A stretch of DNA of 64,000 bases from contig CANMUI010000003.1 in NCBI GenBank assembly GCA_947501045.1, positions 62,001 through 126,000 on the forward strand, read 5' to 3'. The stretch is from an uncultured Psychrobacter sp. GTDB taxonomy: Bacteria > Pseudomonadota > Gammaproteobacteria > Pseudomonadales > Moraxellaceae. The translations under genes and the position numbers were made by a program. Numbering within the stretch: position 1 is the first letter of the stretch; each line of letters begins with the position of its first letter. Below, piece after piece: positions 35,560-45,200 of the stretch. Under the pieces are notes generated by a model. That model saw only the letters and a program-made list of their open reading frames with translations, was not told where the DNA came from and ran no database searches.

Positions 35560-36543
35560 ATGACTTCTGCATTATTTAACTTTAAAATCATTGATTCGCA
35601 TACCGGCGGCGAGCCTACGCGAATGGTTTATGACGGCTTTCCTAACCTTGCCGGCGATAGTGTTCAAGACAAATTGCAAGACTTTAAACAAAACCACGAT
35701 CATCTGCGCCAAAGTATTATCTTAGAGCCGCGCGGCAACGAGGTTCTGGTCGGCGCGCTCCTCCTCCCTGCTACTGACCCTAAAGCTGCCGCAGGTGTTA
35801 TTTTTTTTAATAATGCCGGTTATCTAGGCATGTGTGGTCACGGCACCATCGGCGTTATTATCTCTTTAGCTTATCAAAAAAAGATATCGGCAGGCACGCA
35901 TTGGCTGGAGACGCCGGTAGGGTTAGTCAAAGCCACCTTGCATACCGATGGCAGCTGTAGTGTACAAAATGTGCCCTCTTATCGTTATCAAAAACAGGTC
36001 GCCGTGCAAGTGCCAGAATTGGGGCTTATCCGCGGCGATATCGCTTGGGGCGGCAACTGGTTCTTTTTGGTAAGTGAGCATGGGCAGGATATTCAAGCAA
36101 GCAACGTTAAAAAGCTTACACAAGTCACTATGCAAATTAAACAAGCCTTAGCAGCTGCCAATATTACCGGCGAAAATGGCAGCGAGATTGACCACATTGA
36201 GCTGTTCGCTGCTAGCGATGATGAAAAGTCCAATAGCAAAAACTTTGTCTTATGTCCGGGCGCCGCTTATGATCGCTCCCCTTGCGGCACCGGCACTAGC
36301 GCCAAACTTGCCTGCCTAGCTGCTGACAATCTGCTAGCCCCTGAGCAGTTATGGCAGCAGCAAAGCGTGGTTGGCAGTGTGTTTACTGGCAGTTATCAAT
36401 GGGCAACTAATACTGGTAGCGCTGGTATAGATTATCCTGAGCAAACCATCATTCCAACGATCTGTGGGCGCGCTTATGTTTGCGCCGAAACTACGCTCAT
36501 TGTGCAAGAAAACGACCCTTTTAAATGGGGCATACCTTCTTAA
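35560..36543 (+). CDS. 4-hydroxyproline 2-epimerase (proline racemase family)
   Basis: A 327-residue proline-racemase-fold enzyme. Both catalytic cysteines are present: C92 in GMCGHGTIG and C242 in DRSPCGTGTSAK. A Thr in place of the first Cys would mark a dehydratase, so this is an epimerase or racemase. The neighbours (D-amino-acid oxidase, deaminase, semialdehyde dehydrogenase) point to conversion of trans-4-hydroxy-L-proline to cis-4-hydroxy-D-proline. It is the first gene of the operon. Confidence 0.9.
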   Translation: MTSALFNFKIIDSHTGGEPTRMVYDGFPNLAGDSVQDKLQDFKQNHDHLRQSIILEPRGNEVLVGALLLPATDPKAAAGVIFFNNAGYLGMCGHGTIGVIISLAYQKKISAGTHWLETPVGLVKATLHTDGSCSVQNVPSYRYQKQVAVQVPELGLIRGDIAWGGNWFFLVSEHGQDIQASNVKKLTQVTMQIKQALAAANITGENGSEIDHIELFAASDDEKSNSKNFVLCPGAAYDRSPCGTGTSAKLACLAADNLLAPEQLWQQQSVVGSVFTGSYQWATNTGSAGIDYPEQTIIPTICGRAYVCAETTLIVQENDPFKWGIPS

Positions 36544-36624
36544 AGGTATGAGTTTATATTTGCAAACTTAAGCTGATTTATAAGCCAACTTTATCAAGTG
36601 GTCGCGGACGTATAGAGAATACTT

Positions 36625-37884
36625 ATGGATATGCCAAACTCTGATTTATACGATATACATATTATTGGCGGTGGCATTATTGGCCTTACGACTGCGGTGA
36701 TCCTGCAATCTCGCGGTATCAAAGTGGCGCTGCTAGATGCCAATAAAGTCGGACAAGGGGCGTCAATAGGTAACGCGGGCCATATCGCCACCGAACAGGT
36801 CTTTCCCATTGCTGATGCTAGCATGCTGCGTCATGTTCCGGCGATGCTCCTTAATCCCACAGGGCCACTACGCTTAGATTGGCGTTACCTGCCGCGTCTG
36901 CTGCCATGGGCCGTGCAGCTTTTGCTCAATATGCGTCCTGAACCATTTGCCCGCATTCATCAAGCGCTATTGAATCTCAATCAGCACAGTCTACAGGCGT
37001 GGCAGGACTTTGCTAATCAGTGGCAGCTGACTGACTGGATTGAGGTCAAAGGCTCATTATTAACGACTGAAAAGCTTGTCAATCTTAAGGTATTATCAGC
37101 GCATGGTCAGCGTCTTAACAATATTGGCGTGGTTAATGAGCAGCTCACAAAAGAAGCGCTATTAGCGCGCGAACCGGCCTTACAGGACAATCAATTAGGC
37201 GCGCTATTTTTCCCCAATACTGGACATATTACCAATCTACAAGCGGTGATCAATCAGCTTAACCATACCTTTAGAGATTTAGGCGGACACGTTATTGAAC
37301 AGTGCCGCGTCCTTCAAGCTGTCACCGGTGCCGATGGTATTCAACTAAATACCAATCAAGGGGATATAACCGCTGCCAAAGTAATGCTATCGGCGGGCGC
37401 ACACTCTAAGCTACTAGCCAAACAGCTAACTGGCATCAATGTGCCGCTAGATACTGAGCGCGGTTATCACTTAATGCTGCCGCATGAAAGTACACGTTTG
37501 CAGATTCCGGTATCGAGTATGGATCGGCGCTTTGTCATGACGCCGATGCAAGAAGGGCTACGGTTGGCAGGGACGGTGGAATATGCCGGACTTGACGCGC
37601 CTGCCAATATGCGCCGCGCGCAAATACTTTTGCAGCACGCCCAGCCCATGCTTAAAGCGCCATTAGATTCAACTGATAGCGTGTCATGGATGGGATTTCG
37701 TCCCTCAACCGCAGACTCTCTACCCGTCATCGATAGAGTTGAGCGCGTGTTTTTAAACTTCGGTCATCAGCATTTAGGATTAACGCAGGCAGTCGTTAGT
37801 GCGCAAATGATTGCCAAATACTATTTTGATGAAGAGCATGCTATCGATCCAGCCCCTTATCGATTAGCACGCTTTAGTAAATAA
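36625..37884 (+). CDS. FAD-dependent D-amino-acid dehydrogenase, probably D-hydroxyproline dehydrogenase
   Basis: A 419-residue DadA/DAO-family flavoprotein. The FAD motif IIGGGIIGLTTAVILQSRG is at about 13-31, and GASIGNAGHI follows near 46. The C-terminal FNFGHQHLGLTQAV-like segment fits the family. In 4-hydroxyproline clusters such enzymes oxidise cis-4-hydroxy-D-proline to pyrroline-4-hydroxy-2-carboxylate. It stands 81 bases after the epimerase and 74 bases before the deaminase. Confidence 0.88.
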   Translation: MDMPNSDLYDIHIIGGGIIGLTTAVILQSRGIKVALLDANKVGQGASIGNAGHIATEQVFPIADASMLRHVPAMLLNPTGPLRLDWRYLPRLLPWAVQLLLNMRPEPFARIHQALLNLNQHSLQAWQDFANQWQLTDWIEVKGSLLTTEKLVNLKVLSAHGQRLNNIGVVNEQLTKEALLAREPALQDNQLGALFFPNTGHITNLQAVINQLNHTFRDLGGHVIEQCRVLQAVTGADGIQLNTNQGDITAAKVMLSAGAHSKLLAKQLTGINVPLDTERGYHLMLPHESTRLQIPVSSMDRRFVMTPMQEGLRLAGTVEYAGLDAPANMRRAQILLQHAQPMLKAPLDSTDSVSWMGFRPSTADSLPVIDRVERVFLNFGHQHLGLTQAVVSAQMIAKYYFDEEHAIDPAPYRLARFSK

Positions 37885-37958
37885 ACATTTTAACCTCGCA
37901 TCTTCTATAAAAGTCGATGTCTTTACTGATTCACAAACCAACCCATAAGGATCGTCTC

Positions 37959-38840
37959 ATGAATATAAATGGAATCTTAGTCCCCATCGTTACTCCTTTT
38001 GATGATAACGACAACGTTGATACCGATAAGTTAACTACGCTAGTTGAAGCCTTTATAGATAAGGGCGTGTCAGGCATCGTCGCTTGCGGCACCACGGGCG
38101 AATACTATACCTTTTCAGCCGAAGAGCGCGAGCTGGTGTTGACCACCATCGCCGAAGCCGTCAAGAATAAAGACGCTGCAAAGAAAATTACTCTCATCGC
38201 TGGTATCAATAGCTTATCGACCGATCATTCCATCGAGCTTGCCAAACAAGCCAAAGATTTAGGTTATGACGGTCTTATGCTCTCTGCCACCCCCTATAGC
38301 TTACCGGAACAAGATGGCGTCATTGCTCATTTTGAAAAAGTCGCTGATGTAAGTGAGCTACCGATCATCATGTACAACTTCCCCGCTCGCGTTGGCGTGG
38401 CTATTGAGTTTGATACCGTTGCTCATTTAGCCAAGCACCCGAATATCGTTGGCGTCAAAGAAAGTAGCGGCGACTTTAGCCATGCGCTACGTATGCTACA
38501 AGCTAATTTTGACAACTTTGAGGTGGTTTGCGGCTGTGATGATCAGCCCGTTGATTTCTTCTTTTGGGGCGCAAAAAGCTGGATTGCTGGCGCGGCAAAC
38601 GTGTTCCCAGAAGAGCAAGTCGCGCTATTTGATGCCACCCAGCAAGGCGACTGGAATAAAGCCAAGCAAATCATGAGCAAGATTTATCCAGCTATTCATT
38701 CTATGGAGTCAGGCAATTATAACCAAAAGGCCAAAGCAGGCTGCTTGAAAGGCACTATGGATGTCGGTTCAGTACGGGTGCCCTTGACAGATATGCCAGC
38801 AGATGAAAAAACAGAGTTTTTAGCCCTACTGTCTTCATAA
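37959..38840 (+). CDS. Pyrroline-4-hydroxy-2-carboxylate deaminase (DapA family)
   Basis: A 293-residue aldolase-fold enzyme of the dihydrodipicolinate synthase family. GTTGE is at 44-48, Y139 in IIMYNFPAR, and the Schiff-base K167 in GVKESSGD. Its position between a D-hydroxyproline dehydrogenase and a semialdehyde dehydrogenase identifies it as the deaminase that yields 2-oxoglutarate semialdehyde, not as lysine-pathway DapA. ATG 37959 is chosen because AAGG lies 8 bases before it. Confidence 0.88.
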   Translation: MNINGILVPIVTPFDDNDNVDTDKLTTLVEAFIDKGVSGIVACGTTGEYYTFSAEERELVLTTIAEAVKNKDAAKKITLIAGINSLSTDHSIELAKQAKDLGYDGLMLSATPYSLPEQDGVIAHFEKVADVSELPIIMYNFPARVGVAIEFDTVAHLAKHPNIVGVKESSGDFSHALRMLQANFDNFEVVCGCDDQPVDFFFWGAKSWIAGAANVFPEEQVALFDATQQGDWNKAKQIMSKIYPAIHSMESGNYNQKAKAGCLKGTMDVGSVRVPLTDMPADEKTEFLALLSS

Positions 38841-38900
38841 AAACTGATAAACGTATCAGCTTTTACGATAAGGATTGACACCTCTACAAGGATTAGAAAA

Positions 38901-40415
38901 ATGACTACGACTAAAGAGCGAGCCACTAAAAAACCGATCACCAAAGAACAAGTATTCGAGCAGGCCAAGCAGCGACAGCTGTGGGCAGGTCACTTAATCG
39001 CCGCTGATAATTTATCAGAAGCGACTATAGATAACTATACGCCTATCGATAACAGCGTTATTGGTCAAATAGCTTCTGGTAATGCAAGCGATGTAGACGT
39101 GGCAGTAAAAGTGGCGCGTGATAGCTTTGAGCACGATGAATGGCGACGTCTCGCGCCAGCTGAGCGCAAAGCCATTATGCAGCGCTGGTGCGCCTTGATG
39201 CATGAGCATTTTGAGGAGCTAGCGGCGCTTGACTGCGTGGATGCTGGCAAACCCATTACTGAGTGCTTAGAGACTGACATGCCAGCGACGATCGAAACCT
39301 TTGAGTGGTACGCTGAAGCCGCTGACAAAGTCTTTGGTAAAGTTGCACCGACAGGCAGCAATGCTTTAGGGCTGATCGTGCAAGAGCCGATCGGAGTCGT
39401 GGGCGCGGTACTACCATGGAACTTCCCCGCGCAAATGTACGCCTGGAAAGTCGCCCCTGCGCTTATTATGGGCAACTCTGTCATCGTTAAACCTGCGGAG
39501 CTGACCTCTTTATCAGCCTACCGTTTGACCGAGCTTGCCTATGAAGCAGGCGTTCCCAAAGCAGCGCTACAAATGGTTTGCGGCCTTGGCGAAAATGTCG
39601 GTGCTGCACTCGGTCAGCATATGGATGTCGATATGGTGTCATTTACCGGTTCAACCGAGATTGGACGGTTGTTTTTACAGTACTCTGCGCAAAGCAATCT
39701 AAAAGAGATTGTCTTAGAGTGCGGCGGCAAAAGCCCGCAAATTATCTTTGATGACGCGGTACTCAATGACTCAGCTATTAACGATATCTTGTCAGCGGCG
39801 TTTTGGAATATGAGTGAGAACTGTAGCTGCGGCTCACGATTACTCGTGCATAGTAGCCAAAAACAGGCACTCCTAAAACAGCTACAAGACGGTCTAAAAG
39901 ACTGGAAGGTCGGTTCGCCCTACGATCCTGATACGGCCATTGGCCCTATGATTGAACAAGCACATTTCGATAAAGTTTCGCACTATCTTACCACGGCAAA
40001 AGAGGAAGGCGCGACGATCATTGTAGGTGGCGATATTCATAAAGACTTAGGCAGTGGCTGGTATATCGAACCGACGATTTTTGACGATGTTAGCAGCGAT
40101 ATGACTTTGTTCAAAGAAGAGGTCTTCGGCCCTTTGCTAGCGGTGACAACTTTTGAGACTGAAGAGGAAGCTATTCAATTAGCCAATCAAACCAGTTATG
40201 GCCTCGCCGCCTCTTTTTATACCCAAAACATTAAACGCGCTTATCGCGTGGCTTCAGCAATCAAAGCCGGTACGGTCTCAATTAACGGATTTTCAGAAGG
40301 TGATATCACTACCCCATTTGGCGGTTATAAGCAATCAGGATTTGGCGGGCGTGACAATGGCTTAGAGGCCTTGGCACAGTATGCACAAACCAAGACCGTT
40401 TGGTTGGTTAATTAG
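38901..40415 (+). CDS. 2-oxoglutarate semialdehyde dehydrogenase (aldehyde dehydrogenase family)
   Basis: A 504-residue aldehyde dehydrogenase. LPWNFP is at 171-176, the general base E273 in VLECGGK, and the nucleophile C308 in SENCSCGSR. Its pattern resembles the PuuC-type branch. In this operon it should oxidise 2-oxoglutarate semialdehyde to 2-oxoglutarate, linking hydroxyproline to the citric acid cycle. An unusual 14-bp tandem repeat follows the gene. Confidence 0.87.
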   Translation: MTTTKERATKKPITKEQVFEQAKQRQLWAGHLIAADNLSEATIDNYTPIDNSVIGQIASGNASDVDVAVKVARDSFEHDEWRRLAPAERKAIMQRWCALMHEHFEELAALDCVDAGKPITECLETDMPATIETFEWYAEAADKVFGKVAPTGSNALGLIVQEPIGVVGAVLPWNFPAQMYAWKVAPALIMGNSVIVKPAELTSLSAYRLTELAYEAGVPKAALQMVCGLGENVGAALGQHMDVDMVSFTGSTEIGRLFLQYSAQSNLKEIVLECGGKSPQIIFDDAVLNDSAINDILSAAFWNMSENCSCGSRLLVHSSQKQALLKQLQDGLKDWKVGSPYDPDTAIGPMIEQAHFDKVSHYLTTAKEEGATIIVGGDIHKDLGSGWYIEPTIFDDVSSDMTLFKEEVFGPLLAVTTFETEEEAIQLANQTSYGLAASFYTQNIKRAYRVASAIKAGTVSINGFSEGDITTPFGGYKQSGFGGRDNGLEALAQYAQTKTVWLVN

Positions 40416-40428
40416 GCTGTATTAGATG

Positions 40429-40511
40429 CACTTTTTGAAAAGGTTTTTTTTAAAACCACTTGTTGAAAGCCACTTTTTGAGAAACACTTTTTAAAACTAC
40501 TTTTTAGAGTG
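40429..40511 (+). repeat. 14-bp tandem repeat, about six units
   Basis: Units start at 40429, 40443, 40457, 40471, 40485 and 40498 with a period of 14 (once 13). The consensus is CACTTTTTGAAAAC; the second and last units are the most degenerate. It fills most of the gap between the semialdehyde dehydrogenase and the symporter. Confidence 0.75.
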
Positions 40512-40545
40512 ACCCCTTTAATAACACTTACAAGGAAGTAAGGCT

Positions 40546-41994
40546 ATGGAAGCGATTATTAATACCATTGTTGGTTATATATGGAGCGACGCACTAGTTT
40601 ATTTGGCGCTTGGTGTCGGCATTTATTTTACGGTAATGACTCGCGGTGTTCAGTTTCGCTATCTCAAAGAGATGGTTCGGCTGCTGTTTGACAAACAAAC
40701 TTCTAGCGAGGGTATTAGCTCATTTCAAGCCTTTAGCATGGCGCTATCAGGCCGCATCGGGGTGGGCAATATCGCTGGGGTCGCCACAGCAATTGCCGCT
40801 GGCGGTCCAGGCGCGGTATTTTGGATGATCGTCATGGGACTGCTTGGCGGCGCGAGTGCCTTTATCGAGTCCACATTGGCACAGGTTTTCAAACATACTG
40901 TTGATGATCAATATCGTGGCGGCTCGCCATTCTACATCGAGCGTGGCCTAAAGATGAAGCCGTTTGCGCTACTAGTTGCAGCAGTGACTTGTTTGTCTTA
41001 CGGCGTTTTGGTGCCGGGCGTACAAGCTAATACTATCGCCGACTCGTTTAATACCGCCTTTGGTATTACGCCTATGATAACCGGTATTATTATCGTTGCG
41101 CTCTTAGCCTTTATTATCTTTGGCGGGGTCAAACGTATTGCTCGCTTTGCTGGTACCGTGGTTCCCTTTATGGCAGTTGGCTATATCTTATTAATGATTA
41201 TCGTTTTAGCCTTTAATGCCTCCAATTTGCCTGCCATGTTCGCTCTTATTTTCAAAAGTGCCTTTGGTATGGATGCCGTCTTTGGCGGTATTGTCGGTAC
41301 AGCTATATCTTGGGGCGTACGCCGTGCGGTGTTCTCAAACGTGGCGGGTGCTGGTGAAGCGACCTTTAGCTCAGCCGCTGCAGAAGTCTCTCATCCGGCC
41401 AAGCAAGGTTTGGTGCAAAGCTTTTCTATCTATATCGATACCGTTCTGGTTTGTACCGCCACCGCGCTGATGATTCTATCTACCGGCATGTACAATGTCA
41501 TCCCAGCAGAAGGGGTGGTTTTAGTTGAAAACATGCCCGGCATTGCAGCAGGAACAGCCTTTACGCAAGCTGCGGTATCGACGGTATTTAGCGACTACGG
41601 TAGCGGTTTCGTGGCTATTGCTATCTTCTTATTTGCCTTCACGTGTTTGATTGCCTATTACTATATCGCTGAAACTACCCTAGTCTATTTGGATAGTAAA
41701 CTGCGCTATCCTGTGTTGAAACCTATCTTAAAAATTGTGTTTTTGATCATTTGCTTCACTGGTAGTATGCAGTCCGTCGGCGTCATGTGGGCGCTTGGTG
41801 ATATCGGTTTCGGTAGCATGTGTTATCTCAACTTTATCGCTATCGTACTGCTTAGCAAAACCGCTCTAAAAGTGCTCAAAGACTATGATGAGCAAATGAA
41901 GCTGGGTCTTGATCCTATCTTTGATCCTAGAAAAGCAGGAATTGAAAATGCCGATTTTTGGATAGCTTATAGCGATAAACATGACAAGCGTTAA
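40546..41994 (+). CDS. AGCS-family sodium:amino-acid symporter
   Basis: A 482-residue integral membrane protein of the alanine/glycine:cation symporter family. Typical are GVGNIAGVATAIAAGGPGA near 87-105 and the TM segments with FSNVAGAGEAT near 265. Members import alanine or glycine with sodium. As the last gene after the hydroxyproline enzymes it may import hydroxyproline or a related amino acid; that substrate is an inference. AAGGAAG precedes the start. Confidence 0.88.
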   Translation: MEAIINTIVGYIWSDALVYLALGVGIYFTVMTRGVQFRYLKEMVRLLFDKQTSSEGISSFQAFSMALSGRIGVGNIAGVATAIAAGGPGAVFWMIVMGLLGGASAFIESTLAQVFKHTVDDQYRGGSPFYIERGLKMKPFALLVAAVTCLSYGVLVPGVQANTIADSFNTAFGITPMITGIIIVALLAFIIFGGVKRIARFAGTVVPFMAVGYILLMIIVLAFNASNLPAMFALIFKSAFGMDAVFGGIVGTAISWGVRRAVFSNVAGAGEATFSSAAAEVSHPAKQGLVQSFSIYIDTVLVCTATALMILSTGMYNVIPAEGVVLVENMPGIAAGTAFTQAAVSTVFSDYGSGFVAIAIFLFAFTCLIAYYYIAETTLVYLDSKLRYPVLKPILKIVFLIICFTGSMQSVGVMWALGDIGFGSMCYLNFIAIVLLSKTALKVLKDYDEQMKLGLDPIFDPRKAGIENADFWIAYSDKHDKR

Positions 41995-42028
41995 ATCCTC
42001 ACCAAACTCACTTTAGTTATTTTATGAT

Positions 42029-42066
42029 AAAAGCTCTTTATGCCTTTATAGGTGTAGAGAGCTTTT
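42029..42066 (+). terminator. Terminator after the symporter gene
   Basis: AAAAGCTCT and AGAGCTTTT form a 9-bp stem around a 20-base loop, about 35 bases after the stop. The gap up to dnaE (to 42290) is otherwise AT-rich with no gene. Confidence 0.75.
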
Positions 42067-42290
42067 GCTTTGATTGAATTATTTTTGTCCTAGCCCATTT
42101 AGATTAGGACTATCGAATAAGTGGCTGAATACGCTAAATAATGCTATTATTACTGGCTAAGCTTAAAAGATATGAGTTGGAAAATTACTCATTTATTTAT
42201 ATATAAAGCACTGATAATAAAGACTTTATTAATTTAATACCACTTTTAATAAGCTTCTCTCCTTTGTAATTGCACCAGTAAGAGTCCTCT

Positions 42291-45200
42291 ATGGCATTTG
42301 TACACCTTGGCATCCACAGCGAATATTCTATTACCGATTCTATTGTACGTATCAAACCGCTGATCAAAGCTGCTAGCGCAGATAATCAGCGTGCGCTAGC
42401 TTTGACTGATTTATCTAACCTGTATGCTACGGTCAAGTTTTACCGTGCCTGCTTAGGCGCTGGTATTAAGCCTATCATCGGCAGCGAAGTCATTGTGGAT
42501 AATGAGGACACGCGTCTGGTACTGCTTGCTATGAATAACGAAGGCTATCAAAATATCACGCGCATCGTCTCGCTGGGCTTTACAGAAGGAAGAGTTGATC
42601 CGGCTAATCACGGCACGCCCATTATTAAGCGCCAACATATCTTAGATCATGCTGCTGGCGTTATCGTACTGTTTACTGAAAAATCAGATGTTGGCCAAGC
42701 ATTAGTGGGCTCTATGCCTGAAAGAGCTGATGAGCTAATTTCAGAGTGGCAACAGCAGTTTGCTGATCGTTTGTATTTCGCTATTAAGCGTACTAATCGC
42801 GCTGGTGAAGACGCTTTTATCGAAGCCGCTATTCAGGCAGGCGCGCGGCATAATATCGCTATCGTAGCGCACAACGATGTGCGGTTTTTGGAGCAAGAGG
42901 ACTTTGATGCGCACGAAGCCAGAGTTTGTATTGCCGGCTCTTATGTACTCGCCGATCCCAATCGTCCCCGGCTATATTCAGACGAGCAGTATCTTAAGAC
43001 TCAAGAAGAGATGCAAGCGCTATTTGCCGATATTCCACAAGTGGTTGCCAATACAGCACTGCTAGCAAAGCGCTGTAATGTAACTTTAACCTTGGGTATC
43101 AATGTGCTGCCGGAGTTTCCAGTACCTGAGGGCGAAACCATTGAATCGTTCTTTCGCGCCGAATCAAAGCGCGGCCTTGAGAATCGTTTAGAAAAACTAT
43201 TTCCGCTAGAGACTCGGGGTGATAACTGGCCTGATATTCGCAAGGAATACGATGAACGCCTTGAGTATGAGCTTAATATTATCCTATCTATGGGCTTCCC
43301 GGGCTACTTTCTGATTGTAATGGACTTTATTCGCTGGGCAAAAGCCAATGGCGTACCGGTCGGCCCAGGTCGTGGTTCTGGCGCTGGCTCATTGGTCGCT
43401 TATGCGCTGAACATTACTGACCTTGACCCTATTCATTATGATTTATTGTTCGAGCGCTTTTTAAACCCTGAGCGGGTCTCCATGCCCGATTTTGATATCG
43501 ATTTTTGTATTGAAGGCCGTGATAGGGTTATCGATTATGTGGCGCAAACCTACGGTCGTGAAGCGGTCTCACAGATTATCACCTTTGGTACTATGGCAGC
43601 AAAAGCCGTAGTACGCGATGTGGCGCGCGTACAGAGTAAATCGTATTTCCTTGCTAACAAAATATCGAAACTTATTCCCAAAACGCCTGGAATGACCCTT
43701 AGCCAAGCGCTTGAGCAAGAACCGCAGCTCAAAGACTTAATCTCTAATCCCGACAATATGGATTATGAAGATGCCATTGAGGTTTGGGAGATGGCAGTCA
43801 AGTTAGAGGGCGTGTGCCGAAACGTGGGTAAACATGCCGGCGGGGTGTTGATCGCTCCTAACAAAATCACTGATTTTAGTGCCATTTACTGCGATGATGA
43901 AGGTCATCGTGTTAGCCAATTCGACAAGGACGATGTTGAGGATGTCGGTCTGGTTAAATTTGACTTTTTGGGTCTACGTAATTTAACAGTGATAGATGCG
44001 GCTGTTAAGAATATCAATCAGCGCCGCGCTCGTGAGGGCAAAGCAGCCCTGGTATTAGAAGACCTGCCATTAGACGACGCCAAGGCCTATAAGCTATTAC
44101 AAGACGCCAAAACCACTGCCGTTTTTCAGTTAGAGAGCATGGGTATGAAAAAATACCTTGCCAAGCTGCAACCGACCAATATCGAGGACGTTATCGCTAT
44201 GTGCGCGCTGTATCGTCCAGGACCACTCGATGCGGGTATGGTTGAGATGTATATTGATCGCAAACACGGTCGTGAAGAGGTCATCTATGATCATCCTCAT
44301 CTTGAGCCTATTTTAGAGAACACCAACGGCGTTATTGTCTATCAAGAACAGGTGATGCAAATCTCACAGGTGATGGCTGGCTATAGCCTCGGCGGCGCTG
44401 ATATGCTACGCCGCGCTATGGGTAAGAAGAAGCCGGAGGAGATGGCCAAGCAGCGCGATATCTTTGTCAGCGGTGCCACGGCTCAAGGGATCGATGAGGT
44501 GACCTCAGGCGGGGTATTTGATTTGATGGAGAAGTTTGCCGGCTACGGTTTTAATAGATCACACTCAGCCGCTTATGGGGTACTCGCCTATCAGACCGCC
44601 TATCTTAAGCGCTATTACCCAAGTGAGTTCATGGCGGCGGTACTGACCTCTGATATGAACAATACTGATAACGTAGTGTTCTTTATTAATGATTGCCGTG
44701 AGAATTTTGACTTAACTGTCGCCAATCCTTCTGTCAATCGTAGTGAATGGCACTTTGTTGCCGATACCCCGACCAATATCATTTACGGGCTTGGCGCGAT
44801 TAAAGGCGTTGGTGAAGGCGCAGTTGAATCTATTGTAGAGGCGCGTCGCCGCGATGGGCCTTATAAAGACTTGTATGACTTTTGCCGCAGAGTAGATATC
44901 AAAAAGGTCAACAAACGCACACTTGAGGCTTTGATCAGTGCCGGCTGCTTTGATGATTTTGCTGCAACCTTGCGTCCTGATTTGTCAGCGGAGGAAGCGT
45001 ACGAGATTCGCGGGGCGCTCATGAGTCAGCTGCCAAGTGCAGTGCAAGCGGCTGAGCAAGACCGAAAGAACGGCGAGCTTGGCATGATGGATTTATTTGG
45101 CGAGATGGATGGTGTAGTTGCTGCGCCGCCGCTAAAAATGACTGCCGATTTGATCTGGGGCGATAAACATCGGCTCAAAGCTGAGAAAAACACCTTAGGG

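Noticed and set aside
40416..40545. Glycine riboswitch before the AGCS symporter
   Set aside because: The gap is only 130 bases and is mostly the 14-bp tandem repeat; no aptamer-like structure is visible.
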